Part shown: positions 7,087 through 15,184 of the stretch, one piece after another
How the letters are laid out: each line of letters begins with the position of its first letter
Numbering within the stretch: the first letter of the stretch is position 1
Assembly: GCA_028683635.1 (NCBI GenBank)
Contig: JAQUHL010000001.1
Span: forward strand, 1 to 25,351
Length of the DNA: 25,351 bases
Direction: 5' to 3'
Source of the DNA: Candidatus Cloacimonadota bacterium
GTDB taxonomy: Bacteria; Cloacimonadota; Cloacimonadia; Cloacimonadales; Cloacimonadaceae
The notes under the pieces: model-generated
What the model was told of the DNA's origin: nothing
What the model saw: only the letters and a program-made list of their open reading frames with translations
The model's database searches: none
Program-made: the position numbers and the translations under genes

Positions 7087-7158
7087 TGACATAATTCAAG
7101 CCTACCCACCACCCATAAATGAGTGGAGCGCTGCCCCACACCCAGTTGAATTATGTCA
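7087..7158. repeat. 72-bp MITE-like element with 13-bp terminal inverted repeats
   Basis: TGACATAATTCAA (7087-7099) and TTGAATTATGTCA (7146-7158) are perfect reverse complements. They enclose the 41-bp sequence that is inverted relative to 4252-4293. The element lies about 90 bases upstream of the protease start codon. Confidence 0.7.
7097..7137 (-). repeat. 41-bp inverted repeat, right of metalloprotease gene
   Basis: CAAGCCTACCCACCACCCAT, then AAATGAGTGGAGCGCTGCCCC. It is the inverted partner of 4252-4293, about 2.8 kb away across the protease gene. Confidence 0.8.
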
Positions 7159-7241
7159 TTTCAATATTAACTCTGTATTGCACAGCTCTCATGCAATTTT
7201 TATGCCTGATCCTGTGAAAACTGGCGTTATCCAATAAAGGC

Positions 7242-7312
7242 CGTTGCACATCCCGATTCATCTGAATACAGACATCCAAATATGCTGGTTGTGAGGCATA
7301 TTTTTGTAAAGC
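7242..7312 (+). repeat. R1 copy 5 (truncated)
   Basis: R1 core with several substitutions (CCCGATTCATCTGAATACAG), running into R3 through AAGCAGTACGGCCC as copies 2 and 4 do. Confidence 0.7.
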
Positions 7313-7320
7313 AGTACGGC

Positions 7321-7352
7321 CCAATAGGGGTGGGGACGTCCTCGTCAACACA
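7321..7352. repeat. Single R3 copy
   Basis: CCAATAGGGGTGGGGACGTC followed by CTCGTCAACACA. The right flank matches the flank of the second copy in array 2 (3251-3281), while the left flank matches that of its first copy. This site therefore lacks exactly one 92-bp unit. Confidence 0.75.
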
Positions 7353-7353
7353 G

Positions 7354-7410
7354 AGCCCCTTGCGGGCGTAATATCATTAGGCAGGGTGTGCAGCGCAGCG
7401 GAACCCCTGT
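7354..7410 (-). repeat. R2 copy g (inverted, partial)
   Basis: Counterpart of copy e at 3283-3340, with one extra T in ATCATTAGGC. Confidence 0.75.
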
Positions 7411-7437
7411 GTATGGGCACTTCACAACCACCAATCA

Positions 7438-7540
7438 AGCCCCTTGCGGGCGCAATATCATAGGCAGGGCGTGAAGCGAAGCGGAACCCCTGTATAACGA
7501 ACCCAAAATCCTCACAGAGAGCCCCGTAGGCGGCGACATA
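7438..7540 (-). repeat. R2 copy h (inverted, full length)
   Basis: Counterpart of copy f at 3366-3468, including the AGCCCCGTAGGCGGCGACAT end and the following AATATTGTGAGACGCTCCAT. Confidence 0.75.
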
Positions 7541-7567
7541 ATATTGTGAGACGCTCCATCGAAATAC

Positions 7568-7670
7568 CGTTGCACATCCCGATTTATCGAAATTCAGACT
7601 TCCAAATATGCTGGTTGTGAGGCATATTTTGGGAAATCTTACCCGCCCACCACCCTAATAGGAGTAGGGC
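7568..7670 (+). repeat. R1 copy 6 (3' truncated in the hairpin)
   Basis: It runs from CGTTGCACATCCCG through CCCGCCCACCACCC to AGGAGTAGGGCTTT, where the hairpin should begin. It is then replaced by R3 spacer sequence (TTTGAACAGGCAACTCCG), another junction between families. Confidence 0.75.
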
Positions 7671-7719
7671 TTTTTGAACAGGCAACTCCGTCACCTCTGT
7701 CGACCGGAGCTCGACAGTC

Positions 7720-7751
7720 CAAATAGGGGTGGTGACGTCCTCGTCGCCACA
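7720..7751. repeat. Single R3 copy with preceding spacer hairpin
   Basis: CAAATAGGGGTGGTGACGTC then CTCGTCGCCAC. It follows the standard spacer with CTGTCGACCGGAGCTCGACAG at 7698-7718. Confidence 0.75.
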
Positions 7752-7812
7752 AAGTGAGATGAGGTTAAAAGGCATTGGGATCCGGACAAGGTGTTTGGTA
7801 TGCAGCAGGAGT

Positions 7813-7915
7813 GATGTCGCCCCTGACGGGGCTTGGGTGGTGGTTGTGGGGTTGCGCCTGTACAGGGGTTACGCTTCACTCCACGCCCTGCCTATGATAT
7901 GCCGCCCGTTGGGCT
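7813..7915 (+). repeat. R2 copy c (forward)
   Basis: 103 bp with the same ends as copies a and b. It is preceded by the same ATTGGGATCCGGACAAGGTG flank seen before copy a, and is followed without a gap by copy d. Confidence 0.8.
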
Positions 7916-7916
7916 G

Positions 7917-8016
7917 GATGTCGCCCCTGGCGGGGCTTTTACGTTGGGTGTGGGTGCTGGTTACAGGGGTTCCGCTTCGCTCCACGCCCTGCCTATGATA
8001 TGCCGCCCGTTGGGCT
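7917..8016 (+). repeat. R2 copy d (forward, tandem to copy c)
   Basis: GATGTCGCCCCTGGCGGGGC at the left end and GCCGCCCGTTGGGCT at the right end, with a diverged middle (TTTTACGTTGGGTGTGGG). Confidence 0.8.
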
Positions 8017-8064
8017 AAGGTATTCCAAACCACTAACCATTCACCGTTCACCATTCTCAAATAC

Positions 8065-8197
8065 CGTTGTACATCCCGATTTATCGAAATACGGACTTCC
8101 AAACATGCTGGTTGTGAGGTTTTTCTGGATATCTATTCCCGCCCACCACCCCAGAAGGAGAAGGGCTTCGCCCTATAACCCATTATAAAATGGTCTT
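8065..8197. repeat. R1 copy 7 (nearly complete)
   Basis: It runs from CGTTGTACATCCCG through CCCGCCCACCACCC and the hairpin AGGGC-TTC-GCCCT (8162-8174) to AATGGTCTT. The right terminal repeat is recognisable; the left one is reduced to CCGTTG. It lies 44 bases beyond the helicase stop codon and may terminate that operon. Confidence 0.75.
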
Positions 8198-8241
8198 AAG
8201 ATATAATCCATACCCATTTGATTATGTCAATCAAGGTTGTA

Positions 8242-11200
8242 TCAGATCTCAATTTTGAGATATCTGCTTTGGGAAGAGGGCGTGTATCCCTTTAGAGCCT
8301 CCAGCTTTCCAGCCAGTTCCAGATAGTTATTCAATTGGTCGGGGGAATGGATGCCACCGGTCTTAAAATCGATGATTTCGAAGATCTTGTTTTGGGTATC
8401 GAGCATGAGGCGATCGAGGCGATATTCTTTGTCCTGATACCAGAAAGAGAATTCGGTGAACACTTTGTTCCAGTGAGGTGCAAAAATATCCTGGGGTAGC
8501 AAGGCTTGCAGGTCATCTGTAAACTTTCGGATCTGAGCTTCCGGAAGGATATAGGAATAGGCTGCCAGGCACTGGCGGTATGCAAATTCCCGCTCTTCGG
8601 GGTCGTTGTGTTTGAGGAAGGAAAGGTAGTGGTGGGCAAGCAGCCCTTTGAGCCGGGCTTTTTCCTCAGAGGCGCATTGTTGCCAGGAGCTTGCAGAGCT
8701 TTCAGGATCAAGCCGGATGCTTCTGGTTTTTCGCCAATCAGCAGGTTCGAGCCGGGGGGTGTCTTCGGTGTTTTTACCTGCTTCCGCCTGGGTTTGACCA
8801 GCATTCTGCCCAATCCCTCCAGTCTGGGAAAACTCCGGCAGGCCTTTCAGGCTTTCATAGTTCTGAAGGCAGTTCTGGCATACGAGCTTGGGGAAGCTGA
8901 GTTTGTCGGGTCCGAGCTCGGAAAAATAGGCTTCCCAATCCTTGGAGCTTTCAAAACAGAAAAAGATATGAAGCTTGGTTTTGGCACGGGTGAAGGCAAC
9001 GTAGAGGATATTGAGTTCTTCCAGATCCTCCTTGTCCTGGGCGAGGCGGGCAAGATGAGCAAAGCTGGAGGACTTAAGCAAGTGTTTGTAATTCAGGGTA
9101 ATGGCATAATCGGCGAGTGCTTCGAGGGTCTGGCCCTGGTATTCAATGAAGCTGCGCAGATAGCGGTCGTTGTCGCTATCCCGGCTGCTGAGATCATAGA
9201 AAACGAAGACTCTGTCATATTCAAGCCCCTTTGCCTTGTGGATGGTCTGCAGCTCAAGATTGGGAGTTGAGCTAAGGGAGCGTTGCCGCATGAATTCCTG
9301 TTTCTGGTTGTCTATCAGATATTTCAGAAAATCAGGAATCCTGGTTTTGCCGCTTTCCAGTTCGAAGGCTGCGGCGATCTCCAGGAAAGCAGAAAGATTC
9401 AGGTAGTCACGTTCCTTGAGGTTTCTATCAGCCAGGCAGGGTTCGATGAATTGGTTGAGTATTTCGGTCATGGTCATTCCAACAACGCTTTTGGCTTTGG
9501 TATAGAGTTCCTGGACGAGGGGCAGCATCGAGAAATCCGGGGGGCTCTTGGGAAGCTCATGAGTATCCGCAGCGTTTTGTTCAGGGATCCGGATCTGGCG
9601 GATAACTTGTTTTAAGGTTTTGGCATTGAGGAGGATATAATCCGAGCGCAGAATCTTTAAGAATTCCATCCAATCTCCGTAGGCCACGAAGGTTAGCCAG
9701 GAAACGAGAGGATGCACGAGGTCATGATCCAAAAGGCTGGCCGAGGGCTGGAAGATATTGGCCACGCCCTTTTCCTCGAGGAGCAATTGGATGATGCCCA
9801 ATTCCTTGGTTTTCCGGCAGAGGATGGCCTGGCTTTCTGCTTCCTTGTTCACGTGGGGAAGCACCATTTCGTTTACGAATTTCTCGAAGGCTGAGTCCTT
9901 GGAAGTTTGGATTTTGCCCCGGGTCTGGAAATTTTGGGAGCGCACTTCAAGCTCGGTCAATAAATCGAGTTTCATGCTTGCTACCGGCTGGTAATGCCAT
10001 TCAAGCTGTCTTTGGCTAAGCAGGTTTTGCAGGGCTTCGCCACCAAAGATACCGTTTATGAAGTCCATCAGACCTACTGAACTCCTCCAGGAGGAAGCGA
10101 GCGTTTCTGTGGAGAAGACCACTCTGCCGGCAAAGATCTTTTCCAGCTTGAGCAGGAGATCTCTTTCCCCTCCCCGCCAGCCGAAGATGGATTGCTTTTC
10201 GTCCCCCACCACAATGAAGCCGCCGAAGGGTTTGGTGCCTTCTCCGGAGAGGACTTCCTCGATTATGGGTTTGAGGATGTTGATTTGGATCAGCGAGGTA
10301 TCCTGGAACTCATCTAACAGGATGAACCTGCTGCGATGGGAGAGAAACTGGTAGAACTCGTTGGCGAGGGCTTCGTTTTCTGCCTTGAAGATGGGTGGGT
10401 TTTCGCTGAACAGGGCCTCGAAAGTGAACCAGGCTATATCATCGTAGGTCATATTTTTGTAACGATAGATCAGGCGGTCATATTCATCGAGGATGAGTTG
10501 CCAGATATCCCGGATTTCTCTCTGCTCGGGAATCTGGAAGGCAAAGATCAGATAATCCGCCAGGGCCTGGAGGAGGCCAGCATATAAATCTTCGAGCCCC
10601 TGGCAGAGATCGGGATAGCTTTTGGCACTGAACTTGTTCCTATCCCAAAATACGTCTTTATTGATGATGCTAAAGAAAGCCCTGCTGCGCCGGGGATTAT
10701 CCATCACCCTGAGCAGGCGTTCGGCAAATTCATCGAAATATTCCCCGCAGCCATCAAGGAAGTCACGTAGCGCCTTTTTAACCAGATCCCTGGGTTCCGG
10801 AAGGGTCTTGCTCGTTTTATTCGGAGTTTCAGCCCTGAGGCGCATCAGTTCCAATATTTGTTTTATGTATTGGATTACCTCCTGGCGCTTCATTTCGGTA
10901 ACTTTTGCAAGTTCGGCATCCGGAAGCGAAGCGAAATCTGCCAGAGTGCTTGCCTGAGTGCCTTTTCCAGGTGGGAAGCTGGCAATCATTCTATATAACC
11001 AGCGGGAATAGATCAGCGAGGCAAAAAAGGAATTGTAATCCTCCAAAGCGGGGCTGATCTTCCTGCGCAGCAAGCTCTTGAGGCTATCCTTGAGATTGGA
11101 TTGCATCAGATGTGCCAAAAGGAAGGGAAGGCGTTTCTGCACGGCCAAAAGATCGATCTCGAAGCTTTCGATGCTGCGCACGGGACGCACCATGTTTCTG

Positions 11201-11604
11201 AATATGGAACTGATATAGGAATCGATGGTCATCACCTGCATCAGATCTTTGTTGCGGGCCAGATCCTGCCTGGCACTGATCAGGATGTTATATTGCTCTT
11301 CTGTAAGCGTTTGGGAGCTGGATCCAAGCCCCAGGATCCGGTTCAAGTTCAGGGTAAGAGCCAGCTTATCCTTACTTGTTTGATCGTCCGTGGCATCAGT
11401 AATGAGAAGCTGCAAATGGCTCAGGATACGGTCCCGGATCTCGGCAGTGGCTTTCCTGGTGAACGTAAGCACCAGGATATTATCCAGCCTGAAATCCGGG
11501 TGTTTGTAATAGCGCAGGAGCAGGATCAGGTATTCGAGAGAGAGCCGGTAGGTCTTTCCGGTTCCGGCACTGGCAGTAATGATCTTGGCAAAGAGATTGG
11601 TCAT
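8242..11604 (-). CDS. addA: AddA/RecB-type UvrD helicase-nuclease
   Basis: This is a 1120-residue ATP-dependent helicase-nuclease of superfamily 1, predicted to process double-strand breaks for RecA-mediated repair. Helicase motifs run in order: Walker A ASAGTGKT (11-18), LTFTRKATAEI (motif Ia, about 46-56), LLDEFQDT (about 429-436), GDEKQSIFGWRGG (467-479), SWRSS (about 505-509), TIHKAKGLEYDRVFVF (787-802) and LYVAFTRAK (867-875). The C-terminal PD-(D/E)XK nuclease is intact: a His near 991, RLDRL (Asp1064), IDFKTGG (Asp1079, Lys1081) and the Gln-Tyr pair around 1090-1094. Its ATG overlaps the stop of the upstream gene in ATGA, implying translational coupling. Helicase plus nuclease in one chain with a second nuclease subunit next door is the AddAB layout rather than RecBCD; no recC or recD is visible in the window. 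Confidence 0.92.
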   Translation of the reverse strand: MTNLFAKIITASAGTGKTYRLSLEYLILLLRYYKHPDFRLDNILVLTFTRKATAEIRDRILSHLQLLITDATDDQTSKDKLALTLNLNRILGLGSSSQTLTEEQYNILISARQDLARNKDLMQVMTIDSYISSIFRNMVRPVRSIESFEIDLLAVQKRLPFLLAHLMQSNLKDSLKSLLRRKISPALEDYNSFFASLIYSRWLYRMIASFPPGKGTQASTLADFASLPDAELAKVTEMKRQEVIQYIKQILELMRLRAETPNKTSKTLPEPRDLVKKALRDFLDGCGEYFDEFAERLLRVMDNPRRSRAFFSIINKDVFWDRNKFSAKSYPDLCQGLEDLYAGLLQALADYLIFAFQIPEQREIRDIWQLILDEYDRLIYRYKNMTYDDIAWFTFEALFSENPPIFKAENEALANEFYQFLSHRSRFILLDEFQDTSLIQINILKPIIEEVLSGEGTKPFGGFIVVGDEKQSIFGWRGGERDLLLKLEKIFAGRVVFSTETLASSWRSSVGLMDFINGIFGGEALQNLLSQRQLEWHYQPVASMKLDLLTELEVRSQNFQTRGKIQTSKDSAFEKFVNEMVLPHVNKEAESQAILCRKTKELGIIQLLLEEKGVANIFQPSASLLDHDLVHPLVSWLTFVAYGDWMEFLKILRSDYILLNAKTLKQVIRQIRIPEQNAADTHELPKSPPDFSMLPLVQELYTKAKSVVGMTMTEILNQFIEPCLADRNLKERDYLNLSAFLEIAAAFELESGKTRIPDFLKYLIDNQKQEFMRQRSLSSTPNLELQTIHKAKGLEYDRVFVFYDLSSRDSDNDRYLRSFIEYQGQTLEALADYAITLNYKHLLKSSSFAHLARLAQDKEDLEELNILYVAFTRAKTKLHIFFCFESSKDWEAYFSELGPDKLSFPKLVCQNCLQNYESLKGLPEFSQTGGIGQNAGQTQAEAGKNTEDTPRLEPADWRKTRSIRLDPESSASSWQQCASEEKARLKGLLAHHYLSFLKHNDPEEREFAYRQCLAAYSYILPEAQIRKFTDDLQALLPQDIFAPHWNKVFTEFSFWYQDKEYRLDRLMLDTQNKIFEIIDFKTGGIHSPDQLNNYLELAGKLEALKGYTPSSQSRYLKIEI

Positions 11605-14552
11605 GCTTCCTCCTCAGTTTCGACTGGTCCAGAAGTGGCATCCAAACCCAGCATGGAATAGGAAAAGAGATCTGCCCGGGTGATCCGGATTTTATCGTTG
11701 CGGTTGGCAATAGTGCGGGGCAGGAGGAAGCCAAATCTGTGGATGAGTTCCAGTTGAGCAAGCAGTTTGGCAAGGAAAGCTTCCCGTTTTTTGGTGGTGA
11801 TGCCCTGGTTGCTTCCTTCCAGCTCAAAGATCTGGCAAAAACGGGAATCCAGTCGGGACTCAGCCTCTGGATCGTGCAGCAGAAAATATAGGTATTCATA
11901 GAAGATAAGCTGGTTTTCGTGGCCTTTACCAGTCTTGAAATCGATGATAAAGTAGTGTAGCGGAGAATTGATCCTCAGATCCGCCTTTCCCCGGATCATA
12001 AGCTTCACTCCAAGGGAGTTTTCCTGAGGGGGGATCAAGGTCTTGTAGGGTTTTTCTTCGTCTCTCAGGAGGTCTTTTTCGGGCAGAATCTCCAGTTGGC
12101 CGCTAAAACCAGGTTCCAGCGAGGGCAGGTACTCCGTGAAGACCCATTTCACACAGTCCACCAGGTTTTCTGCCATGATTTCCTTCAGGAACTCACGATT
12201 GTGGTTTTTGGGTATCTTATATTGCATCCTGGCTTCATTCAGCAGTTCCAGCAGCTTTTCTTCCAGGCTCTTGCTGTTAATCAGTTTGGAATCCCGAACC
12301 AGGCTATCCGGATGTGCTTCGAGGTAGATGGCAAATACTTTGGAGATGAACCGGTGTTGAAGCTCGCCAAAGAACTTCCTGGAGATCGCTTCTTCGGGAC
12401 AGATGCTCAGTTCCTGGATCCGGGAATAGCTGCTTAAGTACCAGACAAAGGGGTTTTTGAGAAACTGCTCGAGAGCATAGTAGGTGAGCTTCAGTTCTCC
12501 CTGGTTAGCAAAATCCTCTGCCGGATCACAGGGCAGGCTGAAAAACTCCCAGGGGCTATCCTTGCGAACCTTACACAGGCTCGTATCCTGCAGGCTGGAA
12601 GGCAAGCAGGAATCTCTGCCTCCAGCGCTCATCCGCTCCCGGGTGTAAAGCCCCATATACAAAGCTGAAAGGGGCAAAGGAGGCGAGAGAAGCTCATCTA
12701 TCTCAAGCAAACCCTGCTCTGCATAAAGCCTTAGTTCGCTAATGAAGGAACTGGGTTCGATCTCGCTTTCCACATCCCGGTAAGTATAGAGCACGGCTTC
12801 ACGGCTACAAAGCAGCGTTCGGAAGAAATAGTATCTTTCCCAGCGCCGGACATCCTCCCAGGTTTTGAGTCCCAACCTGCCTTTCTGGGTTTCGTTCAAA
12901 AGCCAGACCGCTTCCGCTTTGCCGGGAAGTTCACCTTCGACCAGATGCAAAAAAACCATCTTCCTTAAGTTCAAGTTTCTGCTATCCAGAAGATTGCTAA
13001 GCTGGTAAAGGGGTGGACCGGAAGCCGGGGAAGAGAAGCTAAAACTAAGGCTTTTCAGGTTTTGGGCACACAGACCGATGATGCCTGCGGCGATCTTTTG
13101 GGGTGGAAAGATCAGATCCCAGGAACGGACTATCCCCTGGTTTTCGGCCACGGCAAAGGAAGCCAGCCTGCGGTAAAGCATTGGGTAAAATTCCGTGCCC
13201 AGGAATATATCCTCCGGCACCAAAGCCTTGATCCTGATACCATCCTCCACATCGAGGAGCGAGATCAGATCCGAGATGGAAGCCAGATTCCGGCAACGTT
13301 TCAAAAGCCCGAAATATCGCGAAAGCAGATCCTTCAGCGGTGTATAGAGTTGGGCATCCTCCACCATATCCAGGAGCCTAAGCTCCAGATCCAGATAGAG
13401 ATAGTTTTCCTCGGTGAGTTTGGCCAGGAGCCTGGTTATCCTATCCCTGAGCCCACTATCTGAACCTGGCAAGAAGTAGGAAATGAACCACTCTTCGCAA
13501 CAGAGCTTCTGCAACCCGGCAAGGGGCAAGAGGAGTACCGGCGTGCTGCCAGCAGGACTTTCTTCGATTATGGACTCAAGCTGCGATTCCAGCGCCAGGA
13601 TAAACTGGTAGAGCGGTAATCTGGTTATGGCGATCCTGTCTGTGAGCCCCAGATCTGAGGGTTCGAACCATGCCTGGTAACCGCTTATCAGGAAGTGTTT
13701 GTCAAAGAGTACCGAGGGAGCTTCCGCGGCCTGATTCCGGGTGGCTTTGTCCTCGGGAAATCGGGCCAGAAAGCTAAGCAGCATGGCATCCCGGGAGGCT
13801 TTTTGATCGATGCTGAGCTTACGCAGCCTGTATCGCTTATCCTTGAGCAGGGAAGTCAGCTCCGGTTCCCTAACTTTAAGATTTTGGGTATCAAACCACT
13901 CCTTTTCACCCTGCAGGAGAATCACAATTCCCTTGCCCTGCTCTTCGAGGAAGGAGATCATGCTCTTTTCCAGAGAGGTATAATAATACTGGTTCACAAA
14001 TACGTAATTCGTATATAAGGGAAGAGGATGCAAGGCTTTTGCACCATGGGTAAAAATCCTGTCCTCAAAACCGAGGCCGCCGATAAACTCCCTGTAGCGC
14101 AAGCGGATGGCCAGAACCCTCTGGATGAATTCGATCTGCCAGCCCTGGGCAAAGAACTCAGCTCCGGCCTCAAGATCCTCCAAGCGTTTGAGATCAACTT
14201 CTTCCTCACAGAGTTCAGCAAAAAAGGAAAAGAAATTTCCTCCCCAGGGAATGAGATCGGCATATTCTTCCAGGTGAAAGATCGCTTTGTCCTCGGGTTC
14301 GAGAACCTGATAAAGGGCCAGAAGCCGCTTTTCATCCTGGATCAAGGGTTTATCCGGGGCCAGCATCATGGTTTTGAGATCCTCTATGGCCAGAAATTCC
14401 ACCTGGCAAAGCCCGGTAAGGGGATGGTAGCTCTGGTGCGCAAGCCTGGCTGATTGCCGCGTGGGATACACCATTATGGTACCGTCCTGTATATGCTTGA
14501 GGGATTGCTCCAGGATGTCTTCCCGGAAATCGTGGATAATAATCTTTCTCAT
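11601..14552 (-). CDS. addB: AddB-like PD-(D/E)XK nuclease subunit
   Basis: This is a 983-residue partner of the downstream AddA. The N-terminus (MRKIIIHDF, then VYPTRQSARLA) resembles AddB-type helicase-like domains that lack a working Walker A site. The C-terminal nuclease has RGKADLR (Asp near 858), IDFKTGKG (Asp near 871, Lys near 873) and ENQLIFYEYL. It ends in TGA within ATGA shared with addA. In-frame ATGs at 14594 and 14585 exist, but GAGGCGG lies a few bases before the ATG at 14552 and a possible promoter overlaps the earlier ones, so I chose 14552. The C-x2-C-x5-C cluster that binds 4Fe-4S in Bacillus AddB is not seen, and the usual CPF at the domain start reads NPF. The family assignment is good; its exact subunit behaviour is inferred. 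Confidence 0.85.
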   Translation of the reverse strand: MRKIIIHDFREDILEQSLKHIQDGTIMVYPTRQSARLAHQSYHPLTGLCQVEFLAIEDLKTMMLAPDKPLIQDEKRLLALYQVLEPEDKAIFHLEEYADLIPWGGNFFSFFAELCEEEVDLKRLEDLEAGAEFFAQGWQIEFIQRVLAIRLRYREFIGGLGFEDRIFTHGAKALHPLPLYTNYVFVNQYYYTSLEKSMISFLEEQGKGIVILLQGEKEWFDTQNLKVREPELTSLLKDKRYRLRKLSIDQKASRDAMLLSFLARFPEDKATRNQAAEAPSVLFDKHFLISGYQAWFEPSDLGLTDRIAITRLPLYQFILALESQLESIIEESPAGSTPVLLLPLAGLQKLCCEEWFISYFLPGSDSGLRDRITRLLAKLTEENYLYLDLELRLLDMVEDAQLYTPLKDLLSRYFGLLKRCRNLASISDLISLLDVEDGIRIKALVPEDIFLGTEFYPMLYRRLASFAVAENQGIVRSWDLIFPPQKIAAGIIGLCAQNLKSLSFSFSSPASGPPLYQLSNLLDSRNLNLRKMVFLHLVEGELPGKAEAVWLLNETQKGRLGLKTWEDVRRWERYYFFRTLLCSREAVLYTYRDVESEIEPSSFISELRLYAEQGLLEIDELLSPPLPLSALYMGLYTRERMSAGGRDSCLPSSLQDTSLCKVRKDSPWEFFSLPCDPAEDFANQGELKLTYYALEQFLKNPFVWYLSSYSRIQELSICPEEAISRKFFGELQHRFISKVFAIYLEAHPDSLVRDSKLINSKSLEEKLLELLNEARMQYKIPKNHNREFLKEIMAENLVDCVKWVFTEYLPSLEPGFSGQLEILPEKDLLRDEEKPYKTLIPPQENSLGVKLMIRGKADLRINSPLHYFIIDFKTGKGHENQLIFYEYLYFLLHDPEAESRLDSRFCQIFELEGSNQGITTKKREAFLAKLLAQLELIHRFGFLLPRTIANRNDKIRITRADLFSYSMLGLDATSGPVETEEEA

Positions 14553-14592
14553 TTTCCGCCTCGCAGTTTTGTTCCCGATCTGCATGTGTGGC

Positions 14593-14620
14593 ATATTCAG
14601 AACCTGTGCCTATGTGTCAA
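14593..14620 (-). promoter_or_regulatory. Candidate promoter of the addB-addA operon
   Basis: On the minus strand TTGACA (14620-14615) is followed after 16 bases by GAATAT (14598-14593). The -35 element is perfect; the -10 is poor. A start near 14587 would leave a leader of about 35 bases before the ATG at 14552. This assumes a sigma-70-like consensus, which FCB-group bacteria do not always follow. Confidence 0.3.
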
Positions 14621-14670
14621 GTCCGGCTTTGGATCAATTAGAGGGAAACAGCTCATGTTGCTTCAATGTA

Positions 14671-14811
14671 AAAGACCGTTGCACATCCCGAATTATCGAA
14701 ATACAGACTTCCGAATATGCTGGTTGTGAGGTATATTTTTGTATATCTATTCCCGCCCACCACCCTAAAGGAGTAGGGCTTCGCCCTACGACCCATTATT
14801 CAATGGTCTTT
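14671..14811. repeat. R1 copy 8, complete 141-bp MITE-like element
   Basis: The ends AAAGACCGTTG and CAATGGTCTTT are inverted repeats matching at 10 of 11 positions. Inside are the R1 core (CATCCCGAATTATCGAAATA), CCCGCCCACCACCC and the hairpin GTAGGGC-TTC-GCCCTAC. Confidence 0.85.
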
Positions 14812-14900
14812 GGTTGTGAGGCATATTTTTGTAAATCTATTCCCGCCCACCACCCCAAAAGGAGTAGGGCTTCGCCCTTCAACCCATTATTCAATGCTCT
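14812..14900. repeat. R1 copy 9, 5'-truncated, tandem to copy 8
   Basis: It begins at GGTTGTGAGGCATATTTTTG, repeats the 3' half including GTAGGGCTTCGCCCTTC, and ends at CATTATTCAATGCTCT. Its right terminal repeat has decayed (TGCTCTG in place of TGGTCTTT). Confidence 0.8.
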
Positions 14901-15184
14901 GTGTATATTCAATTTGCCTGGTTGGTCAACCCGAGTATTCGGGGTGAGATCAGCCATTTTGGCAAAGCCGGAACCCGTAGAGGTTTTTTGCAGGATATGA
15001 GGGAGGGAATGGTAGGAATATAGTGAAGCTTTTATTCTTGGGACGATTTGAAGAAAACACTGGACAGAATCCAAGGGCAAAGGAATTCGTTACCCTGCTT
15101 CCAGAACATACATATATCTGGTTCCATAGCATACACGAGGAGCGTGATTTGCACAAAATGAGGTAAACTGAAAATGGTGAAAGA

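Larger units (their letters stand above)
6999..8241. other. 1.24-kb gene-free repeat mosaic upstream of metalloprotease
   Basis: No convincing gene is seen. The first 90 bases are the metalloprotease leader. Then come a 72-bp element with 13-bp terminal inverted repeats (7087-7158), an AT-rich unique stretch (7159-7241), and a mosaic of R1, R2 and R3 that repeats parts of 2798-3508. Near the right end a small hairpin, TTGATT-ATGTC-AATCAA (8218-8234), lies just past the helicase stop codon but has no T-run in either direction. Confidence 0.75.
14553..15184. other. Divergent intergenic region between addB and the VTC operon
   Basis: It holds the addB leader and candidate promoter, a complete R1 element (14671-14811), a partial second R1 (14812-14900), and about 280 bases of unique DNA before the VTC gene. 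No gene is apparent. The unique part should contain the VTC-operon promoter, but I cannot pick out a convincing one. Confidence 0.7.

Noticed and set aside
7839..8102. Short frames in the second repeat mosaic with peptides shared with the first mosaic
   Set aside because: The shared peptides only reflect the duplicated R1/R2 DNA, and reading frames shift between copies.
8506..9270. 254-codon open frame on the plus strand
   Set aside because: It lies antisense within the addA gene, over its conserved C-terminal helicase and nuclease motifs.
14553..14594. ATGs at 14594 and 14585 as start of addB
   Set aside because: GAGGCGG precedes the ATG at 14552, and a candidate promoter -10 overlaps the earlier ATGs.
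14900..15184. tRNA, riboswitch or small gene in the unique DNA upstream of the VTC operon
   Set aside because: No cloverleaf, known aptamer core or convincing coding frame could be recognised by eye.
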